Source: an uncultured Collinsella sp. (GTDB lineage Bacteria; Actinomycetota; Coriobacteriia; Coriobacteriales; Coriobacteriaceae). From it: a DNA stretch of 6,714 nt. Below the pieces are notes generated by a model that saw only the letters and a program-made list of their open reading frames with translations, was not told where the DNA came from and made no database searches. Made by a program: the position numbers and the translations under genes. This document shows, in pieces, positions 1 through 5,844 of this stretch; the stretch's first letter is position 1; each line of letters opens with the position of its first letter. The DNA is taken from positions 1 through 6,714 of the forward strand of contig URVK01000088.1 in assembly GCA_900551305.1 (NCBI GenBank). Reading direction: 5' to 3'.

Positions 1-257
1 CCCCCTGCCAGCCGATGGCAACATAAAAGGCCTTAAAGCCCTGCGCGCGCAGCTCGTCAAGCGTCACGTCGCGACCGACTTCCACGCCATAGCGGAACTC
101 GGCACCCATCAGGCGAATGATCTCGACCTCGGCCTCAATGACGTCCTTCTGCAGCTTAAAGCTGGGAATGCCGTAGGTGAGCATGCCGCCCGGGCGCTCG
201 TTCTTCTCGAACACGACAGGTTTGTAGCCCTTCTCGGCCAGATAGAAGGCGCAGGAC
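1..257 (-). pseudogene. Out-of-frame continuation of the oxidoreductase (FAD/NAD-binding part), runs off the window
   Basis: Reading leftward from 256 in the shifted frame gives SCAFYLAEKGYKPVVFEK, then RPGGMLTYGIPSFKL (the dinucleotide-fold signature after the glycine motif), then a segment ending FYVAIGWQG at the window edge, with no stop. This is the expected sequence after IGAGP in the glutamate synthase small-subunit family. That family normally reads GAGPAGLSCA or similar, needing 9 nt for Ala-Gly-Leu between P and S; here only 1 nt is present. A net loss of about 8 nt therefore separates the two halves and removes the third glycine of GxGxxG. It could be a real inactivating deletion or an assembly/sequencing error in a GC-rich spot. 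The rest of the flavoprotein must lie beyond base 1. Confidence 0.75.
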
Positions 258-1733
258 GGGGCCGGCACCGATGATGGCGATCTTCTGATCGAAGCCGCCA
301 GCGCGCGTCGGCGTCACCACGGGTGGGACATAGCGGGTCGCGGCGTCCAGATCGCGCTGGGCGATAAACTTCTTGACCTCGTCGATAGCCACGGCAGCAT
401 CCACGCGACCACGAGTGCAGGCGTCCTCGCAGCGGCGGTTGCACACGCGGCCGCAGATAGCAGGCAGCGGGTTCTCGCGCTTGATGAGCGCCAGCGCCTC
501 GTCATAGCGGCCCTGCGCCGCAAGCTTCAAGTAGCCCTGAACGGCAACGTGTGCAGGGCAAGCCGTCTTGCAGGGCGCGGTGCCGGACTCGTGCGTCTCG
601 ATACGGTTGTCGTTGCGGTAGTTGGGCGACCACTTGGTGTGGTCCCACTTGGTGGCATCGGGCAGCTCCTGGCGCAGATACTCGGGCACCTGTCCGCCGG
701 CCTTTTTGCTGCAGAGCTTTTGGCCCAGCTTGGCGGCACCGGCAGGGCACACCTCAACGCAGCGACCGCAAGCCACGCACTTGTCCTTCTCGACCTTGGC
801 GACATAGGCCGAGCGCGACAGGTTGGGCGTGTTGAACAGCTGCGAGGTGCGCAGGGCGTAGCACACGTTGACGTTGCAGTTGCAGATAGCGAAGATCTTG
901 TTCTCGCCGTCGATGTTGGTGATCTGGTGCACAAAGCCGTTGTCCTCGGCCTGACGCAGGATGTCGTAGACCTCGTCGCGCGTCACGTAATGGCCACGGT
1001 CGGTCTCGACCACGTAGTCGGCCATATCGCCCACGGCGATGCACCAATCGGCCGGGTCGTCGGCGCAACCCTCTCCCATCACGCGACGGCTCGCGCGGCA
1101 GCTGCAGGTGCTAGCGGCATATTTGCCATCGTATTTGTCGAGCCAATGCTCGATATGCTCGATCGGCACCGACGTGCTCGCGGCATCGATGGCCTTCTCG
1201 ACCGGAATGACATGCATGCCGATGCCGGCACCACCGGGCGGCACCATCGGCGTGGCCTTAGACAGTGGGCCTTTGGATGCCTGCTCAAAAAACTTGGCGT
1301 AGACCGGGTGCTCCTCGAGCTGGCTCACGCGCATGTTGAGGAACTCGGCAGAACCCGGCACCAGCATGGGCAACACCCATTGCTTGGCGCGCTCGGGGTT
1401 TTCCCAGTTGTACTCGAGCAGGCCCGTGTAGCTCATATCGTCGAGCATCTTCTCGATCTGGGTCTCGGGCATGCCGGTGAGCTTGACCATCTCGAGCAGC
1501 GTATAGGGACGGCGCATCTTCATCTTGCAGAGCACTTCGGCCTGCTCGTCGGTCGCGGCCTCGGCAAACGACCAGTACTCGTAGCCCAGCAGCTCGTCGC
1601 GATGCAGCAGACGGTTGGTGCAATGCTCGCACAGCTTGACAATGGCCTCGCGCGGATGCTCCGGCAGCGGCGGCACGAACTCCGCGCCGATATCGGGCTC
1701 GGTGTAGCTAATCCCCGGTCCGTTGAGAATCAT
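156..1733 (-). CDS. Fe-S/FAD-dependent oxidoreductase, N-terminal part (ends at a frameshift)
   Basis: Probable multi-cluster electron-transfer flavoenzyme of the glutamate synthase small-subunit/dihydropyrimidine dehydrogenase type; substrate unknown. From M1 at 1733: a CEHC pair at residues 35-38; a winged-helix-like stretch (about 75-108); a cysteine domain with CSCR (210-213), C223, C231 and an ICNCNVNVC motif (C284, C286, C291); a complete 4Fe-4S ferredoxin motif CVACGRCVEVCP (C319, C322, C325, C329); then the domain preceding the flavin fold, with C388, C392 and C427, C431, C435, C439; then IAIIGAGP at about 485-492. Start 1733 is chosen because AGAAGGGA lies 6-7 nt upstream; the in-frame ATG at 1832 sits inside an operator palindrome. 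After GAGP the frame is lost (near 257) and a junk tail runs to a stop at 156-158. No signal peptide or membrane segment is seen, so it is probably cytoplasmic. It is divergent from the TetR gene. The class is clear; the reaction is not. Confidence 0.85.
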   Translation of the reverse strand: MILNGPGISYTEPDIGAEFVPPLPEHPREAIVKLCEHCTNRLLHRDELLGYEYWSFAEAATDEQAEVLCKMKMRRPYTLLEMVKLTGMPETQIEKMLDDMSYTGLLEYNWENPERAKQWVLPMLVPGSAEFLNMRVSQLEEHPVYAKFFEQASKGPLSKATPMVPPGGAGIGMHVIPVEKAIDAASTSVPIEHIEHWLDKYDGKYAASTCSCRASRRVMGEGCADDPADWCIAVGDMADYVVETDRGHYVTRDEVYDILRQAEDNGFVHQITNIDGENKIFAICNCNVNVCYALRTSQLFNTPNLSRSAYVAKVEKDKCVACGRCVEVCPAGAAKLGQKLCSKKAGGQVPEYLRQELPDATKWDHTKWSPNYRNDNRIETHESGTAPCKTACPAHVAVQGYLKLAAQGRYDEALALIKRENPLPAICGRVCNRRCEDACTRGRVDAAVAIDEVKKFIAQRDLDAATRYVPPVVTPTRAGGFDQKIAIIGAGPVLRLLSGREGLQTCRVREERAPGRHAHLRHSQL

Positions 1734-1821
1734 GGTTGTCCCTTCTCTTGCCGCAGCACGACGAGGCCGCAGCGCCCCTCTTTTTTGCAGGCCGAGCATG
1801 CCCCCATGCCGTTCACCCGCC

Positions 1822-1867
1822 ATTGTTGACATTGTGTCAAAAATAGTATTGACGAACCGTCAACAAT
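1822..1867. promoter_or_regulatory. Nested double-palindrome operator region between divergent genes
   Basis: Two perfect 15-bp palindromes lie 23 bp apart centre to centre: TTGACA-TTG-TGTCAA (1826-1840) and TTGACG-AAC-CGTCAA (1849-1863). In addition ATTGTTGAC (1822-1830) is the exact reverse complement of GTCAACAAT (1859-1867), so the whole 46 bp is symmetric about 1844/1845. Palindromes of this size between a TetR-family gene and a divergent gene are typical TetR-family operators, so binding by the adjacent TetR protein (1922-2584) and control in both directions is the likely role. Core promoter hexamers are not clearly resolved. A TTGAAT (1873-1868) and TACTAT (1848-1843) pair with a 19-nt spacer is one weak possibility for the leftward gene, and it would be covered by the operator. 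Confidence 0.75.
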
Positions 1868-1873
1868 ATTCAA

Positions 1874-1894
1874 GACTGTTAGGCGAACGGTCAG
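1874..1894. promoter_or_regulatory. Weaker third operator-like site
   Basis: GACTGTT (1874-1880) and AACGGTC (1886-1892) form an imperfect inverted repeat, with 6 of 7 positions complementary across a 5-nt spacer. The segment 1880-1894 also matches 11 of 15 positions of the second palindrome (1849-1863), sharing CGAAC and GGTCA-like cores. It lies 28 bp before the TetR start and may be a low-affinity autoregulatory site. It is much less certain than the two perfect palindromes. Confidence 0.3.
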
Positions 1895-1921
1895 GCAAAA
1901 GAGGATGAAAGGCGGCAAAAC

Positions 1922-2584
1922 ATGGGCAACAACACAGCAGATACCTCTGTGGTCGATGCCGTCCCCGCGTCCGATAGCGCGACAAAGCGCTTGACGGGCG
2001 ACGAACGCCGTCGCGAGATCCTCGCCGCCGTGCGCACCGTGAGTTCCGAGCTGGGCGTGTCGCATCTATCTGTCTCGGCCGTGACCAAGCGAGCCGGCTG
2101 CACGCGTTCGCTGTTCTACCACTACTTCGCCGACATGGACGCCGCCGTCACCGCCGTCATGGACGAGGCAATCGACGGTTTTATCTCCGAGCTCGAGCAG
2201 TGGAATGCCAACCGCACCGTCGGCGATATCGAGGGCGCGCTCGACACCGTCGCCCCGCTCTTTAAGCGTCTGGTCGCCAGCGGCCACGAACTGCCGCACA
2301 CTCTGACCTCCAACAGCGGTGCACTCTACGGCGGCTTTCTGCACAACGTGGTTCAGCGCGTGGCTCAGTACATCTGCGACACCACCGTGGTGGACTTTGT
2401 CGCCCATCACGAGCTGCGCATCGACCATGTCTACGAAACGTTCTACACCCTCATCATGGGTCTTTTGATGTATATCCGCACGCACCCCGATGTGCCCGAC
2501 GAGACGGTCAAGGAAATCATCGCCTCGACACTCCACATCGAGGGCTATACCGCCAAGTATCCGGAGCGCATGCCCCAGGACTGA
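1922..2584 (+). CDS. TetR/AcrR-family transcriptional regulator
   Basis: A ligand-responsive DNA-binding repressor, by family. The 220-residue length is usual. Residues 1-26 are a low-complexity tail. The DNA-binding domain runs from about 28 to 75: RRREILAAVRTV (helix 1), then SVSAVTKRAGCTRSLFYHYF (about 51-69), which is the classic TetR helix-turn-helix with the YxYF-like ending. The remainder (about 76-210) is the variable helical ligand-binding and dimerisation domain; its ligand cannot be read from sequence. The ATG at 1922 is preceded by GAAAGGCGG at suitable spacing. The gene is divergent from the Fe-S oxidoreductase, with the palindromes at 1826-1863 in the shared upstream region, and it is followed by a membrane protein 63 bp downstream in the same direction. 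It probably represses its own operon and possibly the oxidoreductase. Confidence 0.9.
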   Translation: MGNNTADTSVVDAVPASDSATKRLTGDERRREILAAVRTVSSELGVSHLSVSAVTKRAGCTRSLFYHYFADMDAAVTAVMDEAIDGFISELEQWNANRTVGDIEGALDTVAPLFKRLVASGHELPHTLTSNSGALYGGFLHNVVQRVAQYICDTTVVDFVAHHELRIDHVYETFYTLIMGLLMYIRTHPDVPDETVKEIIASTLHIEGYTAKYPERMPQD

Positions 2585-2601
2585 CGGCATTTGGCCAAAC
2601 T

Positions 2602-2629
2602 GCCCGCGATCGGAAGAGGGGCCGCGGGC
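2602..2629 (+). repeat. Small GC-rich hairpin between the TetR and membrane-protein genes
   Basis: GCCCGCG (2602-2608) pairs perfectly with CGCGGGC (2623-2629) around a 14-nt loop. No T-run follows, so it is not a terminator. It sits 5 nt before the GAAAGGAG ribosome binding site of the membrane-protein gene and could affect mRNA stability or the expression ratio of the two genes. In GC-rich DNA it may also be chance. Confidence 0.3.
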
Positions 2630-2647
2630 GTGTGAAAGGAGAGCAGC

Positions 2648-3655
2648 ATGCTGTTCGACGTTTGGGGTAGCGATACCCTTATCCACTGGGCTGGCTGGGC
2701 CATGGTCTTTATTGGCCTGATCGTGCTCAACGAGGTCGGCCGCCGCACCAAGCTGGGCGCGGCAATCATCTTTGGCGTGGCTCCGCTGGCCATGACCATC
2801 TACTGCGTCGCCATCGCCGTGGGCGTTTCGCAGGGTGCCGAGTGGGCGCTCACCAACCCCACCCACGTGTACCAGAACAGCTGGTTCCACTACGCCAAGG
2901 TGTACGCGGCGCTGGCCGGTTGCTGGGGCTTCATTGCCATTAAGTACCAGTGGGGCAAGATCGGCAAGGCGCATTGGTTCCGCGCGTGGCCGTTTGTGAT
3001 CGTCGCCATCAACATCTTGATCGCCGTCGTGTCCGACTTCGAGAGCGCCTATCACTTCTTTGTCCTGGGCCAGTCCACCTGGGTCACCTCCGAGGGTGCC
3101 ACGCAGCTTGCCGGCTGGAACAACGTGTTCAACGGCATCGCCGGTCTCATCAACATCTTCTGCATGACCGGTTGGTGGAGCGTCTACGCCTCCGAGGACA
3201 AGACCGACATGCTGTGGCCCGACATGACCTGGGTCTACATCATCGCCTACGATATCTGGAACTTCTGCTACACCTACAATTGCCTGCCCACCCACTCCTG
3301 GTTCTGCGGTTTTGCGCTACTGCTGGCGCCCACCGTCGCCGCCTTTATCTGGAACAAGGGCGGCTGGATCCAGAACCGCGCCTTTACGCTTGCTATTTGG
3401 TGCATGTTTGCCCAGGTGTTCCCGTACTTCCAGGAGGAGTCCATCTTTGTGACCCACTCCACGCTCGACCCCGGCGCCGCCACCGCGGTCTCGATCGCCG
3501 CACTGGTCGCCAATGTCGCCGCGATCATCTACATCGCCTACCGCGCCAAGAAGCTCGGCTGCAATCCCTACAAGCAGGATGTCTTTGAGGGCACCAGCGA
3601 TTGGGAGAAGGCTACCGCTCGCCGCGCCAAGGTTGATTACGCGCACGCCGAGTAA
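2648..3655 (+). CDS. Polytopic membrane protein, DUF5692-like
   Basis: A 335-residue integral membrane protein of unknown function. Hydrophobic segments are visible at roughly 11-28, 37-60, 82-99, 113-129, 155-180, 193-212, 216-235, 244-262 and 275-297, suggesting eight or nine spans. The C-terminal tail (about 299-335) is charged and probably cytoplasmic. The protein is unusually rich in Trp, Tyr and His near membrane boundaries (for example HWAGWAMVF, NSWFHYAKVYA, CMTGWWSVY, DIWNFCYTYN). From memory it resembles the DUF5692 family of gut anaerobes; I see no known transporter or enzyme motif. AAAGGAG lies 6 nt before the ATG, a strong ribosome binding site. It follows the TetR gene by 63 bp and ends in a clear terminator, so the two form an operon. 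Its place under a TetR regulator suggests transport or sensing of the inducer, an inference only. Confidence 0.85.
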   Translation: MLFDVWGSDTLIHWAGWAMVFIGLIVLNEVGRRTKLGAAIIFGVAPLAMTIYCVAIAVGVSQGAEWALTNPTHVYQNSWFHYAKVYAALAGCWGFIAIKYQWGKIGKAHWFRAWPFVIVAINILIAVVSDFESAYHFFVLGQSTWVTSEGATQLAGWNNVFNGIAGLINIFCMTGWWSVYASEDKTDMLWPDMTWVYIIAYDIWNFCYTYNCLPTHSWFCGFALLLAPTVAAFIWNKGGWIQNRAFTLAIWCMFAQVFPYFQEESIFVTHSTLDPGAATAVSIAALVANVAAIIYIAYRAKKLGCNPYKQDVFEGTSDWEKATARRAKVDYAHAE

Positions 3656-3723
3656 CATGTTGGTCGCTGTTGGCGCTTGGGCATAGGCCCGCCCGCCAGG
3701 ATTTTCAATCCAATGTCTCGCAG

Positions 3724-3763
3724 AGCCCCCGGAAAGCGTTTCGCTCGCTTTTCGGGGGCTTTT
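3724..3763 (+). terminator. Rho-independent terminator of the TetR/membrane-protein operon
   Basis: AGCCCCCGGAAAGCG (3724-3738) pairs with CGCTTTTCGGGGGCT (3746-3760) over 15 positions with one G-U-type mismatch, around a 7-nt loop, followed by a T-run at 3760-3763. It lies 68 bp past the membrane-protein stop codon. Confidence 0.88.
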
Positions 3764-3892
3764 GTCGTCGCGCCTCTATTCATCTATTCAAAAACATGCG
3801 CATATTTAAAATCGGATTTCAAATCATGAGGCGGCTCTATGGGGTCCCGTTTTTGGGTACAGTGTTGTCCCGATATTGAGCTTGGGGGATAT
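3764..3892. other. AT-richer intergenic leader upstream of the acidic membrane protein gene
   Basis: This stretch is visibly richer in A and T than its neighbours (for example around 3780-3830) and must carry the promoter for the gene starting at 3893, because the preceding operon is terminated. Possible elements are TTCAAA (3787-3792) with TAAAAT (3807-3812), but the 14-nt spacer is short, so no promoter is assigned. No convincing operator or RNA motif is seen. Confidence 0.35.
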
Positions 3893-5395
3893 ATGAAAGA
3901 TGAGACGATGGGCCAAGAGGATGCGGCCCAAGATGCAGAAGCGTGCGCCGAGGCCCTGGAGAGCCTAGACCAGATCGCGCTGGCCGAAATTGCGTTTGAC
4001 GATTCGAGCGTCGATGCGCAGGATGAGCCGGAAATCGAGGCGCAGCCCGATGATCAGGATGCAAAAGACGATGGCGCCGCGCCCACCGAAGACGAGGCGG
4101 GGCACGAGGAATCCGAATGTGAGGCCGACGACCAGACCGAATCCGATACGAGCGAGGAAACCATCTTGCTCGACAGCTTGCCGGCCGAGGATTCGCTGAC
4201 CCGCGAGCTCCCCGGCCTAGGTTCTGCTCCTGTCGTCGATGAGACCATCGCCATGGGCGATATTCCCCTGCCGTCCGTTCCCTCGGCACGCGAAGCCGAG
4301 GTCCGCCATCGCAAGATGTCGCCAAAGCGCCGCAATCTGATGGTCGCCGGCGTCGTGGCCGTCGCGCTTGTCGCCGGCGGTGCAGGCTATGCTGCCTGGA
4401 ACGGATATCAACAAGAGCAGGCTGCCGCTGTCGCCGCCAATGCCCACACGATGATGTCGGTGCAGATTGGCGTGCATGCCGCGGGCCTCGACTGCTCAAC
4501 TGGCTCCAAGATTCCCGTGCAGGTGAGCGGGCAGGATTCCGACGGTTCTTCCGTGAGCGAAACGCTCTATGTTGACGAGCACGGTCGCGGCGTTAAGCTG
4601 CTGCCCGGCGATTACACGCTCTCCATTGCCGCCTCCCCCATCGCGGCCGACGGCACCATCTACACCGTCCCGACCACCAAGGCGCAGGTCGCCATTAAGA
4701 GCGATGGGCAGGATTTGAGTGCCCAGGCCACCTTTAAGCTCGAGGTGCCTTCGGCCGACACGGTGACCGACGACCAGATCGATGCCGCCGCCAAGTATGC
4801 CGAGGAAGGCGGGGTGAATTCCGCCGCGGTCGCAAAGGTACTCCAGCAGGCGGCAACCGCGCGACGCGACGCCGCGACCAACGCCGTGAGCTCCCGCAAG
4901 GCGCAGGCGGCCCGCGACGCCGATGCTCGACATAAGGCAACGGACCTGTATCAGCTCGATATTCCCGTTGAGTGGTACGGCAAAGTCGCGACTTGGCAAA
5001 ACGGCAGCACGCTGTGCATATATCTTGCCGGCGACACGAACACGCCGCTTGTGACGCTTGTCACGGTGCGCGACGGCGAGAGCTTTACGCCCGATGAGGG
5101 CGACGCGGTTTTGGGTGCGGCAAACCTCGGCAACGGCTACACCGTCTACGCCAGCGGCCCCGTTTATCCGTATGTGGTGTCCCAGACCATCAACGGACGC
5201 ACGCAAGACCCCGTGTCGACCTACCCCATGGACACTGCAGTTGAGCTTGTCGAACTTACGACCGGCAACCGCTATACCTATAGCCAGATCAAAAAAGTGC
5301 TGGTCGGCAAAGACGGCAAAGCCGACGCCGCGACCAAACTCGAGACCGACTACCTCGCCCAGATTCTCCTGCCGAGCATCAAGGCCCAGGACTAG
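3893..5395 (+). CDS. Single-pass membrane protein with acidic cytoplasmic N-terminus, unknown function
   Basis: A 500-residue protein I do not recognise by family. Residues 1-137 are strongly acidic and low in complexity (Asp/Glu/Ala/Gln/Ser), so probably disordered. A basic patch KMSPKRR (141-147) precedes one hydrophobic segment (about 149-169), giving an N-inside signal-anchor topology. Outside lie a beta-rich section (about 186-285, containing LYVDEHGRG and LLPGDYTLSI, like a carboxypeptidase-regulatory or prealbumin-type beta-sandwich), an Ala/Arg/Lys-rich helical linker (about 290-350), and a final domain (about 352-500) beginning YQLDIPVEWYGKV with a beta-rich pattern. Start 3893 is preferred over the in-frame ATG at 3839 because GGGGGA lies 4 nt upstream and the acidic protein begins there; the site is weak. 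There is no lipobox, LPXTG or catalytic motif. It is probably its own transcription unit after the terminator at 3763. Possible roles are cell-envelope stress sensing or attachment, both speculative. Confidence 0.85.
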   Translation: MKDETMGQEDAAQDAEACAEALESLDQIALAEIAFDDSSVDAQDEPEIEAQPDDQDAKDDGAAPTEDEAGHEESECEADDQTESDTSEETILLDSLPAEDSLTRELPGLGSAPVVDETIAMGDIPLPSVPSAREAEVRHRKMSPKRRNLMVAGVVAVALVAGGAGYAAWNGYQQEQAAAVAANAHTMMSVQIGVHAAGLDCSTGSKIPVQVSGQDSDGSSVSETLYVDEHGRGVKLLPGDYTLSIAASPIAADGTIYTVPTTKAQVAIKSDGQDLSAQATFKLEVPSADTVTDDQIDAAAKYAEEGGVNSAAVAKVLQQAATARRDAATNAVSSRKAQAARDADARHKATDLYQLDIPVEWYGKVATWQNGSTLCIYLAGDTNTPLVTLVTVRDGESFTPDEGDAVLGAANLGNGYTVYASGPVYPYVVSQTINGRTQDPVSTYPMDTAVELVELTTGNRYTYSQIKKVLVGKDGKADAATKLETDYLAQILLPSIKAQD

Positions 5396-5436
5396 CCGGC
5401 CCGAAGACAGCCGCCCAACACCCCATCCCTAACGCA

Positions 5437-5501
5437 GTTGCGGTGAAATAGGGACTGTTTTTGCTGGTCAAACCGCAAAACAATCCCTATTTCACCGCAA
5501 C
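5437..5501. repeat. Long near-perfect palindrome (dispersed repeat or bidirectional terminator)
   Basis: GTTGCGGTGAAATAGGGA (5437-5454) is the exact reverse complement of 5484-5501. Pairing continues inward (CTGTTTTTG 5455-5463 against CAAAACAA 5476-5483) with one mismatch and one bulge, leaving a 12-nt loop. The stem is thus about 26 bp. It lies 41 bp after the stop at 5395 and 25 bp past the end of the convergent gene at 5527. There is no strong T-run after either arm; the T-run is inside the stem. The length and perfection, beyond what a terminator needs, suggest a mobile palindromic element or REP-like repeat. I believe similar GGTGAAATAGGGAC palindromes occur in Collinsella genomes, but cannot verify this here. 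No target-site duplication is evident. Confidence 0.75.
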
Positions 5502-5526
5502 TTATTGGTGGCCTTTTGGGTGGCAC

Positions 5527-5712
5527 TCAGCGCCACGGATCGGCTTCGAACATCGGCTCGCGCTCGGGGCGGCGATCGCTGTAGGGATCGTAGCCGTCGT
5601 CGTCCTCGTTCTCGGCACGGATGTAGGGGTCGCGCGGCTTGGGTGCCGGCTTAGGCGCAGGCTTGGGTGCGGCATCGGTCGCCGGCGTGTTTGTCTTGCT
5701 CTTGTCTATCAT
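5527..5712 (-). CDS. Small Pro/Ala/Lys-repeat, probably disordered protein, unknown function
   Basis: A 61-residue hydrophilic protein. It begins MIDKSKTNTPATDAA, then has tandem PKPA units (PKPAPKPAPKPR, about 16-27), then an acidic Tyr/Asp/Arg tail with DPYIRAE, DDDGYDPYSDRR and a terminal EADPWR. No signal peptide, membrane segment or known domain is visible. Start 5712 is chosen because AAGGAG (5726-5721) lies 8 nt before it; the ATG at 5718 is only 2 nt from that site, and an upstream ATG at 5784 would read through the clpB terminator. It follows clpB on the same strand but is separated by the terminator, so it probably has its own promoter in 5713-5764. The good ribosome binding site and biased composition support a real gene; function is unknown. 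Confidence 0.65.
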   Translation of the reverse strand: MIDKSKTNTPATDAAPKPAPKPAPKPRDPYIRAENEDDDGYDPYSDRRPEREPMFEADPWR

Positions 5713-5764
5713 CTGCATATCTCCTTGCCATGTACTCACGTTCAACAACATCGATTGTCGCACG

Positions 5765-5800
5765 AAAAAGGGCGGCGGACCCATTGGATCCGCCGCCCTT
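5765..5800 (-). terminator. Rho-independent terminator of clpB
   Basis: Read leftward, AAGGGCGGCGGA (5800-5789) pairs perfectly with TCCGCCGCCCTT (5779-5768), 12 bp around a 9-nt loop, followed by a T-run (complement of the A-run 5765-5769). It lies 44 bp past the clpB stop codon at 5845. Confidence 0.92.
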
Positions 5801-5844
5801 GGCGTTTAGAGACGGCTGGCAGATTTTAAGGCATGGCCCAAAAC

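Noticed and set aside
549..1829. 426-codon open frame on the + strand opposite the oxidoreductase
   Set aside because: It is antisense to a gene with clear Fe-S and flavoprotein motifs. Its protein is a Leu/Ala/Gly/His-rich shadow typical of GC-rich DNA, with no recognisable domain.
1734..1832. Upstream in-frame start (ATG at 1832) for the oxidoreductase
   Set aside because: It would start inside an operator palindrome and add 33 Arg/Gly-rich residues. The ATG at 1733 has AGAAGGGA at the right distance and begins the plausible protein.
2066..3295. 409-codon open frame on the - strand opposite the TetR and membrane-protein genes
   Set aside because: It spans two well-supported genes and the gap between them, is Gly/Val/Asp/His-rich, and lacks any known motif; it is a codon-bias shadow.
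3839..3892. Upstream in-frame start (ATG at 3839) for the acidic membrane protein
   Set aside because: No ribosome binding site is seen before it, and the added 18 residues (with CC and W) differ from the acidic region that follows.
4496..5206. 236-codon open frame on the - strand inside the acidic membrane protein gene
   Set aside because: Antisense shadow of a coherent 500-codon gene; low-information composition and no domain.
5713..5784. Longer version of the small Pro/Ala/Lys protein starting at 5784
   Set aside because: It would overlap the clpB terminator stem and bypass the strong AAGGAG site 8 nt before 5712.
5461..5829. 122-codon + strand open frame across the palindrome and the small gene
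   Set aside because: It starts inside the inverted repeat, has no ribosome binding site, and runs antisense through the small gene and the terminator.
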